From NCBI RefSeq assembly GCF_032248695.1, contig NZ_JAVHXC010000004.1, positions 62,001 through 126,000 of the forward strand: DNA of 64,000 nt. The letters run 5' to 3'. This DNA comes from Dietzia sp032248695 (lineage in GTDB: Bacteria > Actinomycetota > Actinomycetes > Mycobacteriales > Mycobacteriaceae). Below, one piece after another: positions 8,857 to 17,691 of the stretch (position 1 is the stretch's first letter; each line of letters starts with the position of its first letter). The notes below the pieces were generated by a model. The model ran no database searches. It was not told where the DNA came from and was given only the letters and a program-made list of their open reading frames with translations. The position numbers and the translations under genes were made by a program.

Positions 8857-10364
8857 CCGCCCTGTTGCTGCCGCTGCTGGCCGCCATCCCGGTGATGGCC
8901 GCCGCCGTGACCGCGATCCTGCCGTCGCGCACGGCCGGCCGACTCGTGACCCTGACCGTCCCCGCGGCCACCGCGGTCGCGGGTGTCGCGCTCCTTCTGC
9001 AGCACCGGTCCGAGCCCGTCATCGCCGGCTCGGTCGGCGGGTTCGTCCCCGGCGTCGCGATCCCGTTCGTCTCGGACTCCTTCACCGCCCTCATGCTCGT
9101 CGCCACGGGTGTGGTCGCGCTGGCGTCGCTGATCTTCTGCGACCTGACCGGGGAGTTCGGTCGCAGCCGCTACTTCGCCCCCCTGGCCCTGCTGCTCCTC
9201 GCCGGCGCCAACGGCGCCCTGCTCACCGGCGACCTGTTCAACCTCTTCGTGTTCGTCGAGGTCATGCTGCTGCCCTCGTACGCGCTCATCGCCATGACGG
9301 GCACGTGGCGGCGCCTCGGCGTGGGCCGACTGTTCGTGGTCATCAACCTCCTCACGTCCACGCTGCTGCTCGCCGGTGTCGGGTTCGTGTACGCGGCCGC
9401 CGGGAGCGTCAACCTCGCCGTGCTCGCCGGGGCCGCACAGGAGGACGGACGCGTCGCCGCCGCGGTGGGCGTGGTGCTGGTCGCCCTGTGCATCAAGGCC
9501 GGCGCCGTCCCGGTCCACGGGTGGCTCCCCCGGGCCTACCCCGGGACCTCATCCGGGGTCATGGCGCTGTTCTCGGCACTGCACACCAAGGTCGCCCTCT
9601 ACGCGGTGATCCGCATCTGGGCGACCGTGTTCGACCTCGACCCGGCGTGGGGTCGGGTCCTGCTGGTGGTAGCCCTCGTGACCACCCTGTGGGGTGCCAT
9701 CGCCTCGGCGTCCCCTGTCGGGGCCCGCGAGATCCTCGCGTGGCAGATGATCTCCGGGGTCGGCGTCATCCTCGCCGCCCTGGCCGTCGCGCAGGCCCCC
9801 GGCGGCGCGATCGTCTACATGATCCACCACATGGTGACCATCGGCGCGTTGGTGACGCTGTTCGGTGCGGCCGAGCACGTGTACCGCAGCGGCCAACTCG
9901 GAGGGCTGTCCGGGCTCTGGTACCGCGAGCGGCCGCTGGCCGTGCTGATCGTGATCGCCATCGCGGCGCTGGTCGGTCTGCCCCCCACCTCGGGCCTGAT
10001 CGGGAAACTCGAGGTCATCGACGCCGCCACGGGGACGGGCGGCGCATGGGGGGTCGGCACCGTCGTGGTCGTCCTCGCCGCCTCGCTCATCGGCCTCGTC
10101 GCGATGCTCCGACTGTGGCGCGGCACCATGTGGGGCGGAGACGATGACGACGAGGAGCGCCCGACCCCCCGCGTGCCGGCGGCGCTACTCGTGCCCGGCG
10201 GCGCCCTCGCGGCCGTGTCGGTGGCGCTCTTCCTCGGCTACGGCGGCGTCGCCCCGGAGGTGGACCGTGCGGTCGCCGGACTCGTGGACCCCGACGCGTA
10301 CGTCGCCACCGTCCTCGACGGGCCGAACGCCGTGACCGGCTCGACGATCGGGGGGCGGCCGTGA
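8853..10364 (+). CDS. mrpD: Mrp antiporter subunit D (NuoM/N-like)
   Basis: 503 residues and about 14 membrane segments, a proton-conducting antiporter-like subunit. Key motifs are FVEVMLLPSYALI (conserved Glu), KAGAVPVHGWLPRAYPGTS and ALHTKVALYAVIRI (conserved Lys). GTG 8853 overlaps the mrpC stop. A short acidic loop GGDDDDEERP lies near residue 430. It works with MrpA as one of the two antiporter subunits of the complex. Confidence 0.92.
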   Translation: MTALLLPLLAAIPVMAAAVTAILPSRTAGRLVTLTVPAATAVAGVALLLQHRSEPVIAGSVGGFVPGVAIPFVSDSFTALMLVATGVVALASLIFCDLTGEFGRSRYFAPLALLLLAGANGALLTGDLFNLFVFVEVMLLPSYALIAMTGTWRRLGVGRLFVVINLLTSTLLLAGVGFVYAAAGSVNLAVLAGAAQEDGRVAAAVGVVLVALCIKAGAVPVHGWLPRAYPGTSSGVMALFSALHTKVALYAVIRIWATVFDLDPAWGRVLLVVALVTTLWGAIASASPVGAREILAWQMISGVGVILAALAVAQAPGGAIVYMIHHMVTIGALVTLFGAAEHVYRSGQLGGLSGLWYRERPLAVLIVIAIAALVGLPPTSGLIGKLEVIDAATGTGGAWGVGTVVVVLAASLIGLVAMLRLWRGTMWGGDDDDEERPTPRVPAALLVPGGALAAVSVALFLGYGGVAPEVDRAVAGLVDPDAYVATVLDGPNAVTGSTIGGRP

Positions 10365-10693
10365 TCCGTCGTGTGCTCCGCGCCCCGCGTGTCCTGGGCT
10401 GGCTGCTGTGGAACGTCGTCCTCTCCTCGTGGGCCCTCGCCAAGGAGGCCGTCACCCCCGGTCCGATCGGGACCCCGGTGCTGGTGCGGTACCCCATGCG
10501 CTGCCGGACGGACGTGGAGATCACCGCGCTCGCCTGGGCCATCACCGTCACCCCCGGAACGCTCGTGACGGTCATCGGCGACGACGAGCTGTGGGTCCAC
10601 GTCGTGCTCGGCGGCCCCCGGGAGGAGATGATCGAGTTGCTCGGCCAGACGGAGGACCGGGTGCTGTCCGTGCTGCGAGGTGATGACGCGTGA
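10361..10693 (+). CDS. mrpE: Mrp antiporter subunit E
   Basis: 110 residues in the MrpE family, a small membrane subunit without a complex I counterpart. The conserved MrpE pieces are VLGWLLWNVVLSSWALAKEA and ITVTPGTLVTVIGDDELWVH. This copy has only one clear N-terminal hydrophobic segment and is shorter than the roughly 160-residue bacillar MrpE. Its GTG start overlaps the mrpD stop. Confidence 0.88.
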   Translation: MIRRVLRAPRVLGWLLWNVVLSSWALAKEAVTPGPIGTPVLVRYPMRCRTDVEITALAWAITVTPGTLVTVIGDDELWVHVVLGGPREEMIELLGQTEDRVLSVLRGDDA

Positions 10694-10962
10694 GTCCGCT
10701 GCTGACCTCCCTCCTGGCCGGGTCGACCGTGATCGTCGTCGCGAGCATGGTCGTCGCTGCCGTGCGGGCGGTACGCGGGCCCGGGGACGCCAACCGTGCC
10801 GTCATGGCCGATCTGAGCTACTTCTGTGCGGTGGCGCTCTTCGTCCTGTTCGTCATCCGCCAGGGGTCCGCCGTGGCGCTGGACGTGGTCATGCTCGGCT
10901 CCCTCATCGGCATCCTCTCGACCGTCGCGCTCGCGCGGTTGCTCTCCCGGGGACAGCGGTGA
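10690..10962 (+). CDS. mrpF: Mrp antiporter subunit F
   Basis: 90 residues with three membrane segments. RAVRGPGDANRAVMADLSY in the first loop and ALDVVMLGSLIGILSTVALAR near the end are MrpF hallmarks. Its GTG start overlaps the end of mrpE and its stop overlaps the mrpG start. Confidence 0.9.
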   Translation: MSPLLTSLLAGSTVIVVASMVVAAVRAVRGPGDANRAVMADLSYFCAVALFVLFVIRQGSAVALDVVMLGSLIGILSTVALARLLSRGQR

Positions 10963-11318
10963 CCGCGATGGAGACCTCGATGATCACGGATCTGCTCATC
11001 GGCGGTCTGGCCCTGCTCGGCTCACTGTGCTTCCTGGTGGCCGCGGTGACCATGGCCCGCGCCGGCGACGCCCTGACCCGCATCAACATCCTGTCCGTGG
11101 CCACCGGCCTGGGGATGATGCTGTTCATCCTGTCCGCGTACGTGCACGAGCTGTCCACCGGGTTCAGCTGGATGGCGACGCTCATGGCGTTGGTGGCGTT
11201 CGGCGCGACGGTGGTGGTCACCACGGTCGCCTCCATCACTCTCGCCCGGGCCGCCTACCGCGCCGACGGCCGGCTCGACCCGCGTACCGCCTACGACGAC
11301 ATCGCCGAGGAGGGGTGA
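10959..11318 (+). CDS. mrpG: Mrp antiporter subunit G
   Basis: 119 residues with three membrane segments. The motif MARAGDALTRINILSVATGLG matches the MrpG signature of a membrane subunit with a conserved RxPDxxxRxHAxT-like loop, here in a diverged form. GTG 10959 overlaps the mrpF stop; ATG 10968 is an alternative. It ends the canonical seven-subunit antiporter set and is followed one base later by mgtE. Confidence 0.88.
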   Translation: MTAMETSMITDLLIGGLALLGSLCFLVAAVTMARAGDALTRINILSVATGLGMMLFILSAYVHELSTGFSWMATLMALVAFGATVVVTTVASITLARAAYRADGRLDPRTAYDDIAEEG

Positions 11319-11319
11319 C

Positions 11320-12705
11320 ATGACCGGGTCAGACGACGCGCGCTCGCCGGGAGCGGTGACCGTCCGCGACCCGGCCGAGGCCGCCCGGCGGCTCGACTCC
11401 CTCATCAACACCGGCGACCTGCACGCCGCGTCGGCCATGGTCGACCAGATGCCGCCGGGGCTCGTCGTGGACGTCCTCGAACGCAGCGGCGCCAAGGACC
11501 GCGCGGTCCTGTTCCGGCTGCTGTCCAAGGGGTCGGCGCACGTCGTCTTCGAGGCCCTCGACCCGCCGCTGCAGTCCGAACTGATCCGGGCCCTGCACGC
11601 CGACCGCGTCAACCAGATCTTCACCGATCTGGATCCGGACGACCGCGCGGGCCTCATCGACGAACTCCCCGCCCACGTCGCCACCCGGCTGATGCGCGAC
11701 CTGTCCGGCGACGAGCAGGCCCTCACCGCCGCGGTGCTCGACTACCCGACCGGGTCCGTCGGGCGGCGGATGAGCCCCGAGTACATCTCCACCCACCCCG
11801 ACGTGACGGCCGGGCAGACCCTCGAGCGGGTCCGCCAGCGGATCGACGAGGCGGAGACCATCTACGCGATCCCGGTCACCGACGACCAGCGGCGACTCGT
11901 CGGGATCGTGGGGCTGCGTGCGATCATGCGTGCCGAGCCGGACACCCCGGTGCGGGAGCTGATGAACGACGCGATCTCGGCCCGCGCCCGCGAGTCCGCC
12001 GAGGCCGCCGCGCGCCGGTCGGCCGACGAGCGGCTCATCGTGATGCCGGTGGTCGACGACGAGGACCGCCTCGTCGGGATCCTCACCTTCGACGACGCCC
12101 TGCGCGTGCTCGAGGACGCCGAGACCGAGGACACCGCCCGGTCCGGCGGATCCGAGCCGCTGCGCCAGCCGTACCTGGCGACACCGGTGCGAACGCTGGT
12201 GCGCTCGCGCGTGGTGTGGCTGCTCGTCCTGGCGTTCGGCGCCGCCCTGACGGTGCAGGTGCTCGAGGTGTTCGAGGCGACCATCGAGCAGGTGGTGGCG
12301 CTGTCCCTGTTCGTGCCGCTCATCATCGGCACGGGCGGCAACACCGGCAACCAGGCCGCCACCACCGTGACCCGCGCGCTCGCCCTCGGCGACGTCCGGC
12401 CCCGCGACGCCCTGCGGGTGCTCGGTCAGGAGATCCGCGCCGGGTTCACCCTCGGGCTCATCCTGGGTGCCGTGGGCTTCGCGGTCACGGGGTTCGTCTA
12501 CGACACCGACCTCGGCCTGGTCATCGGTCTCACGCTGCTGGCATTGTGCACGATCGCCGCGACGGTCGGCGGGCTCATGCCGCTGCTCGCCCAGGCCGTC
12601 CGCGCGGACCCGGCGGTGTTCTCCAACCCGTTCATCACGACGTTCGTCGACGCGACGGGGCTGGTCGTCTACTTCCTCATAGCGCGGGCGGTCCTGGGGC
12701 TGTAA
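11320..12705 (+). CDS. mgtE: Magnesium channel/transporter MgtE
   Basis: 461 residues in the standard MgtE layout: an N-terminal superhelical domain (about 20-140), two CBS domains (about 145-265) that sense Mg2+, then about five membrane helices. FVPLIIGTGGNTGNQAATTV is the conserved pore-helix region. It admits Mg2+ across the plasma membrane and is gated by cytosolic Mg2+. It is inserted between two Mrp-type gene sets, one base after mrpG and 17 bases before the next mrpF-like gene, so it is very probably co-transcribed. That links Mg2+ entry with cation/proton exchange. Confidence 0.92.
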   Translation: MTGSDDARSPGAVTVRDPAEAARRLDSLINTGDLHAASAMVDQMPPGLVVDVLERSGAKDRAVLFRLLSKGSAHVVFEALDPPLQSELIRALHADRVNQIFTDLDPDDRAGLIDELPAHVATRLMRDLSGDEQALTAAVLDYPTGSVGRRMSPEYISTHPDVTAGQTLERVRQRIDEAETIYAIPVTDDQRRLVGIVGLRAIMRAEPDTPVRELMNDAISARARESAEAAARRSADERLIVMPVVDDEDRLVGILTFDDALRVLEDAETEDTARSGGSEPLRQPYLATPVRTLVRSRVVWLLVLAFGAALTVQVLEVFEATIEQVVALSLFVPLIIGTGGNTGNQAATTVTRALALGDVRPRDALRVLGQEIRAGFTLGLILGAVGFAVTGFVYDTDLGLVIGLTLLALCTIAATVGGLMPLLAQAVRADPAVFSNPFITTFVDATGLVVYFLIARAVLGL

Positions 12706-12722
12706 GCAGGAGAGAGAGGGAG

Positions 12723-13001
12723 GTGACGCGAGCAGTGGACGGTGTGCAGGTCGCTCTGCAACTCCTCGTCGTCGCTCTCGTCGTCAACATCCTGGCGTGC
12801 CTCGTGCGGGTCGTGCGTGGTCCCTCGCCCCGCGACCGGGTGACGGGCGTGGTGTTGGCGGGCACCACCGGCGCGGCGCTGCTGTGCACCCTCTCCGTCC
12901 TGACCGGCGCCCCCGCGGTCCGTTCAGCGGCGCTGGCCCTCGTCGCGCTCGCGCTCGTCGTCACGGTCACGATCGTCACGGCGGAGTCGGGACGGCGATG
13001 A
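12723..13001 (+). CDS. MrpF-like subunit of a second Mrp-type complex
   Basis: 92 residues from GTG 12723, behind a purine-rich AGGAGAGAGAGGGAG ribosome site. Three membrane segments, with RVVRGPSPRDRVTGVV in the first loop as in MrpF. It opens the second membrane cluster, whose order F-G-B-C-D-D-D-E differs from canonical A-G and resembles Mbh-type (membrane-bound hydrogenase) and archaeal Mrp arrangements. Confidence 0.82.
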   Translation: MTRAVDGVQVALQLLVVALVVNILACLVRVVRGPSPRDRVTGVVLAGTTGAALLCTLSVLTGAPAVRSAALALVALALVVTVTIVTAESGRR

Positions 13002-13294
13002 CCGACGCGCTGCAGGTGGTCCGTGACGTCGCGGTGGTCCTGTCGGCCGCGGCCGGACTGGTGTTCTTCACCGCCGGGACCGTCGGACTGCTCCGGTTCC
13101 CCGACCTGCGCAGCCGACTGCACGCCGTGACCAAGGCCGACACGCTCGGCCTCGGGTTCGTGATGCTCGCCCTCGCTCTCGCCTCCGACAGCCTCTGGGC
13201 CGCCGCGACGTTCCTGCTGGTGTGGGTCCTTGGAATGGGTGCGGCCGCGGTCGCGGCGACGTTGCTCGGCTCCGACCCCGAGGCGTCACCGTGA
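12998..13294 (+). CDS. MrpG-like subunit of a second Mrp-type complex
   Basis: 98 residues starting at ATG 12998 (ATGA overlap with the previous stop). GTVGLLRFPDLRSRLHAVTKADTLG is the classical MrpG loop and is better conserved here than in the first mrpG copy. Three membrane segments are visible. Confidence 0.87.
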   Translation: MTDALQVVRDVAVVLSAAAGLVFFTAGTVGLLRFPDLRSRLHAVTKADTLGLGFVMLALALASDSLWAAATFLLVWVLGMGAAAVAATLLGSDPEASP

Positions 13295-14289
13295 GCGCCC
13301 CGGGGATCCTCGAACTCCTCGTGGGCTGCGCGGTCGTCGTGGCCGCCGCGGTGGCGCTCGTCGTGCGTGACCGGCTCGCCTCGGTCGTGACGTTCATCCT
13401 GCTCGGGGGACTACTGGCGGCTCTGTGGACGTCGGTGCGGGCACCGGACGTGGCGCTGGCCGAGGCGGCGATCGGGACCGGGGTCACCTCGGCCCTGCTC
13501 GTCGACGCCCTCGCCGATCGCCGGTCCTCCCGCGTGAGTCTGGGGCGGGGCCGGGGACGGGTCGTCGCGTGGGCCGCGGCCGCCACCGGCGGGGCCGGCC
13601 TCGTCGTCGTGCTCGTCGCGGGCGTCCTCGCCGCCGACGTCTCCGGTGACGCCGCTCCGCTCACCGCCACCGTCGACGAGGCCATGCCCTCGGCCGCGGT
13701 CGGACACGACATCACCGCGGTGCTGCTGGACTTCCGCGCCTACGACACGCTGCTCGAGGTGGCGGTCCTGCTCGTGGCTGTGGTGGGGGCCTACGCGCTC
13801 GCCTCGGCAGCCGCGCCCGGCGCACGGCCGGCACCGGGGCGTACATCACCGGCGCCGCTCGGCGCCGAGCCCGCCACCCACCCGCCCGCGACGCTCGTGG
13901 CCTTCCTCCGCGTGGCCTCCCCCGTCCTGCTCCTGCTGGCCGCCTGGTTGCTGTTCGCCGGCGCCTACCAGCCCGGCGGCGCGTTCCAGGGCGGGGCGAT
14001 GCTCGCCGGCACCGCGATCCTCGCAGCCGGGGCCGGGGCCGCCCCGGCGCTGCTCGAGGGACTCCCCGGCCGGGCCATGGTCACGGTCGGGCCCCTCGCG
14101 TTCCTCGCCGCCGGCGGTGCGGGTGTGCTATCGGTGGGTCACTGGCTGCACATGCCGGCCGGGATCGAGACCCCGGCCACCGTTGCCGTCGAGACCGTGT
14201 TGGCGGTCTCGATCGGCGCCGCGCTCGCGACCCTGTTCCTCACCGTCCGACGGCGCCCGCGTCAGGTCCTCGGCGGTGACCGCCCGTGA
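13291..14289 (+). CDS. DUF4040-MrpA C-terminal-MrpB fusion subunit, second Mrp-type complex
   Basis: 332 residues from GTG 13291. Residues 1-80 resemble the DUF4040/MbhD segment found at the MrpA C-terminus (DRLASVVTFILLGG, SVRAPDVALAEAAIG). Residues about 150-195 resemble MbhE or the MrpA end (FRAYDTLLEVAVLLVAVVG). Residues about 220-330 are an MrpB/MnhB domain (LFAGAYQPGGAFQGG). One protein therefore carries what Mbh complexes split into three small subunits, while the NuoL-like half of MrpA is missing. About nine membrane segments. It overlaps its neighbours by four bases on both sides. Confidence 0.8.
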   Translation: MSAPGILELLVGCAVVVAAAVALVVRDRLASVVTFILLGGLLAALWTSVRAPDVALAEAAIGTGVTSALLVDALADRRSSRVSLGRGRGRVVAWAAAATGGAGLVVVLVAGVLAADVSGDAAPLTATVDEAMPSAAVGHDITAVLLDFRAYDTLLEVAVLLVAVVGAYALASAAAPGARPAPGRTSPAPLGAEPATHPPATLVAFLRVASPVLLLLAAWLLFAGAYQPGGAFQGGAMLAGTAILAAGAGAAPALLEGLPGRAMVTVGPLAFLAAGGAGVLSVGHWLHMPAGIETPATVAVETVLAVSIGAALATLFLTVRRRPRQVLGGDRP

Positions 14290-14621
14290 GCACCCTCGCC
14301 TGGTATGCCGCGGTCGGAGCGGCCCTGTTCGCGCTCGGCCTGGTGACGATGCTCGTGGCCGCGGACCGGTTCCGCCGCCTGGTGGCGCTCAACGTCGCCG
14401 CCGCCGGTTCGCTGGTCATGCTGCTGTCCGTCGCCGGGCGGGAGGAGACCGCCGACCCGGTGCTCCACGCCCTCGCGTTGACGGGGATCGTCATCACCGT
14501 GGCGTTCACCGGGTTCGGGGTGGTGCTCGCCCGTCGGATCGACGACGAGGTCGCCGACGGCGAGGCCGCGGACACCGGGCCGGCCGACTCCGCGGACGCC
14601 GACGGAGGTGGTCCGTCGTGA
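14286..14621 (+). CDS. MrpC/NuoK-like subunit of the second complex
   Basis: 111 residues with three membrane segments; ALALTGIVITVAFTGFGVVL is the NuoK/MrpC core. The last 30 residues are acidic (Asp/Glu/Ala-rich) and presumably cytoplasmic. The GTG start overlaps the upstream stop. Confidence 0.83.
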   Translation: MSTLAWYAAVGAALFALGLVTMLVAADRFRRLVALNVAAAGSLVMLLSVAGREETADPVLHALALTGIVITVAFTGFGVVLARRIDDEVADGEAADTGPADSADADGGGPS

Positions 14622-16129
14622 CCCCCTCGCCCGCCTGGGCCGCCGTCCTGTTGCCGTCCGCCGTGCTGGTGCCGTTGGCGTGGGCCGTGCTGTGCGTTCT
14701 CGCGCCCGCTCGGGCGCGTGCGGCGGTCGGCCTCGCCGGCGCCGTGACGGCCGCGGCGGTGGGGATCGCGATCACCGTCGCCGTCGCCACCGTGGGCCCG
14801 GTCGAGGCGGCGCTGGCCGGCCGGCTCCCGCCGCTGGGGATCGCGGTGCGCGCGGACGGGCCGGCCGCTCTGTTCCTGCTGTTGACCTCGGTCGTCGGCG
14901 CTCTGGTCTCGCTGTTCGCCGCGATACACCCCCGCTCGACCGGCGACGAGGGCGCCCGCGACTGGTTCTGGCCCGCCTGGCTCCTGCTCTGGTCGGGACT
15001 GGCGGCGGTCTTCCTCTCCGCGGACCTGTTCAACCTGTACGTGGCCATCGAGATCGTCGGGCTCGCCGCGGTGGTGCTGGTGGCGCTCGGCGGGCGCGGC
15101 GCGTGGCGTGCGGCGTTCCGCTATCTCATCGTCACGGTCACCGGGTCGCTGCTGTTCCTGATCGCGCTCACGCTGGTCTACGCCGCGGCCGGGACGCTGG
15201 ACCTGCGGCTGGCCGGCGAGCGGCTGGCCGCCGGTGAGCCGGGCCTGCACGTGACGGTGATCCTCACGCTCGCCGCGACGGGCATGGCTTTCAAATCGGC
15301 GCTCTTCCCGCTGCACGGGTGGCTGCCGGACGCCCACGGCGGCGCGCCGGGCGCGGTGAGCCCCCTGCTGTCCGCTCTCGTGGTGAAGTCGTCCTTCGTC
15401 GTGCTGTTCCGGGTGTGGACCGAGGTCACCGGCCCCGACCCCGTGGTGGGGACGGCGTTGGGCGTCGCCGCGGCCGGCTCGGTGCTGTGGGCCGGGGTGG
15501 CCGCCGCGCGGACCCCGCGGTTCAAGCGCCTGGTCGGGTACTCGACCGTCTCGCAGATCGGCTATCTGTTCCTGTACTTCCCACTGTCGGCCGCGGCGCA
15601 GACGGCCGAGCAGCAGCGCGCCGCGTGGGTGGCCGTGGCGCTGCTGGCGTTCGCGCACGGGTTGGCCAAGTCGTCGCTGTTCCTGTCGGCGGGACTGGTC
15701 AAGGACCGGCTCGGGACCGACGAGATCGCGGCGATGACCGACCAGGGCTCGCGCATGCCGATCGTCACCATGGCCGTCGCGGTCGCCGGGGTCAGCCTCG
15801 CCGGTCTGCCGATCACGCTGGGCTTCGCCGGCAAGTGGCACCTCCTCCTCGCCGCCGTCGACACCGCGCTGTGGTGGGTGGCGGCGGTCGCCGTGGCGGG
15901 CACCCTGGTCGCGGCCACGTATCTGCTGCGGCCGGTCCAGACGTTGTTGTCCGGGGAATCGAGCGGACGCCGGCCCGGCGATGACGACCGCACTGGCGTC
16001 CGGTCCGCCCCTCGCGCCGCCACCCTCGTGCCCCTCACGGGAGCCCTGCTCGCCACCCTCGCGATCGTCGCATCCGGACCGTTGGCCGATCTCGCGGTCC
16101 TCGGGATGAGCCTCGGAGGCGCGTCATGA
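14618..16129 (+). CDS. MrpD-like antiporter subunit, second complex
   Basis: 503 residues from GTG 14618 with about 14 membrane segments. YVAIEIVGLAAVVLVAL keeps the conserved Glu; FKSALFPLHGWLPDAHGGAP and ALVVKSSFVVLFRV keep the Lys sites of proton-translocating NuoM/N/MrpD proteins. It is the best-conserved of the three antiporter-like subunits of this cluster. Confidence 0.88.
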   Translation: MTPSPAWAAVLLPSAVLVPLAWAVLCVLAPARARAAVGLAGAVTAAAVGIAITVAVATVGPVEAALAGRLPPLGIAVRADGPAALFLLLTSVVGALVSLFAAIHPRSTGDEGARDWFWPAWLLLWSGLAAVFLSADLFNLYVAIEIVGLAAVVLVALGGRGAWRAAFRYLIVTVTGSLLFLIALTLVYAAAGTLDLRLAGERLAAGEPGLHVTVILTLAATGMAFKSALFPLHGWLPDAHGGAPGAVSPLLSALVVKSSFVVLFRVWTEVTGPDPVVGTALGVAAAGSVLWAGVAAARTPRFKRLVGYSTVSQIGYLFLYFPLSAAAQTAEQQRAAWVAVALLAFAHGLAKSSLFLSAGLVKDRLGTDEIAAMTDQGSRMPIVTMAVAVAGVSLAGLPITLGFAGKWHLLLAAVDTALWWVAAVAVAGTLVAATYLLRPVQTLLSGESSGRRPGDDDRTGVRSAPRAATLVPLTGALLATLAIVASGPLADLAVLGMSLGGAS

Positions 16130-17691
16130 CCCCGCCGTCCTGGGTCGGCGAGTCCTCCGTGCTCGCCGTGGCCCCCCTCGTCCTGTCGGCGCTCGTCGCC
16201 GTCGTCGTCTTCCTCATCCCCGACCCCCGCACCCGGCCGCGCACCGCCGTCAACGTCACCGGCGCGGCGGTCAAGCTCCTCATCGTGGCCGCGCTCGTCC
16301 CGGCCGTCGTCGGGGGCGCCCGCCCCGAGTGGCGCAGCGCGCTGCTGCCCGGCGTCGACCTGATCCTGCGCGTGGAACCGCTGTCCCTGCTCTTCGCCGG
16401 GTTGAGTTCGCTGTTGTGGCTGCTCACCACCATCTACGCGATCGGCTACCTCGAGGGGCGGCCGCACCGCGCCCGGTTCTTCGGATTCTTCTCCCTGTGC
16501 GTCACGGCCACCGTGGGCATCTCGTTCTCCGGGAACCTCGTGACGTTCCTGCTCTTCTTCGAACTGCTCACCCTGGTGACCTACCCGCTGATCGTGCACA
16601 ACGGCACGGCGGCGGCCTTCGCCTCGGGCCGGTTGTACCTGCGGTACGCGCTGAGCGGAGGGCTCGCGGTCCTGATGGGTGTGGCCTGGCTGACCGCGCT
16701 GGTCGGCGACGTGGAGTTCGCACCGGGTGGCGTGGCGGCGGTGGCAGAGCTGGCCGCGACCGACCCCGCCACCGCGACGGCGATCTTCGCGCTCATCGCC
16801 TGCGGCCTCGGGGTCAAGGCCGCCCTGTTCCCCCTCCACGGCTGGCTGCCGCGCGCGATGGTCGCGCCCGCGCCGGTCAGCGCGCTGCTCCACGCCGTCG
16901 CGGTGGTCAAGGCCGGGGTGTTCGGGCTGGTCCGGCTGGTGGACGACGTCTACGGCGTCCGCGTCGCGGACGAGCTCGGGGTGCTGCTGCCACTGCTGGT
17001 CGTGGCGTCGTTCACCGTGATCTACGGCTCGGTGCGCGCGTTGATGCAGGACGACCTCAAGAAGCGCCTCGCGTACTCCACGGTCAGCCAGGTCTCCTAC
17101 GTCACGATCGGGATCGCGTTGGTCTCCGAGGTCGGCACCGCCGGCGGCCTCACCCACCTCGTACACCAGGGGCTGATGAAGATCACCCTGTTCTTCTGCG
17201 CCGGGTTGTTCGCCGAGGTCCTGGGGGTCAAAACGGTCTCCGGGCTCGCGGGGCTCGGACGGCGGATGCCGTGGACGTGTGCGGCGTTCACGGTGGGCGC
17301 GTTCGGGATGATCGGTCTGCCGCCGATCGCGGGGTTCGTCTCCAAGTGGCAGCTCGGGTTGGGCGCCCTCGACTCCGATCACGCGTGGGTGGTGGGGATC
17401 TTCGTCGCCAGCGCCCTGCTCAACAGCGCCTACTTCCTGCCGCTCGTGTACTCGATGTGGTTCGTCGAGCGGCCGGACGGTGACGAACCGGACGGCGGCC
17501 GACCCGACGGGGGCCACCCGGACGAGGGCGCCCCGGGGCGCGCACGTCGGAGGGCGGAGGCGCCGCCGGCCCTCCTCCTTCCGGCGGTCCTCACCGCGGC
17601 GGCCTCGCTGATCGTGGGGATCATCGCCGCGGCCCCGTACTCGCCGATGGCGATGGCCACCTTCATCGCCCGGGGGGTGTTCCCCTCGTGA
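16126..17691 (+). CDS. NuoL/MrpD-like proton-conducting subunit, second complex
   Basis: 521 residues, about 14 membrane segments. LFFELLTLVTYPLI has the conserved Glu. VKAALFPLHGWLPRAM, SALLHAVAVVKAGVFGLVRL and LVHQGLMKITLFFCAGLF carry the Lys and His positions. The final loop (about 440-475) is rich in Asp, Gly and Pro. It starts by ATGA overlap with the previous gene. Confidence 0.87.
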   Translation: MTPPSWVGESSVLAVAPLVLSALVAVVVFLIPDPRTRPRTAVNVTGAAVKLLIVAALVPAVVGGARPEWRSALLPGVDLILRVEPLSLLFAGLSSLLWLLTTIYAIGYLEGRPHRARFFGFFSLCVTATVGISFSGNLVTFLLFFELLTLVTYPLIVHNGTAAAFASGRLYLRYALSGGLAVLMGVAWLTALVGDVEFAPGGVAAVAELAATDPATATAIFALIACGLGVKAALFPLHGWLPRAMVAPAPVSALLHAVAVVKAGVFGLVRLVDDVYGVRVADELGVLLPLLVVASFTVIYGSVRALMQDDLKKRLAYSTVSQVSYVTIGIALVSEVGTAGGLTHLVHQGLMKITLFFCAGLFAEVLGVKTVSGLAGLGRRMPWTCAAFTVGAFGMIGLPPIAGFVSKWQLGLGALDSDHAWVVGIFVASALLNSAYFLPLVYSMWFVERPDGDEPDGGRPDGGHPDEGAPGRARRRAEAPPALLLPAVLTAAASLIVGIIAAAPYSPMAMATFIARGVFPS

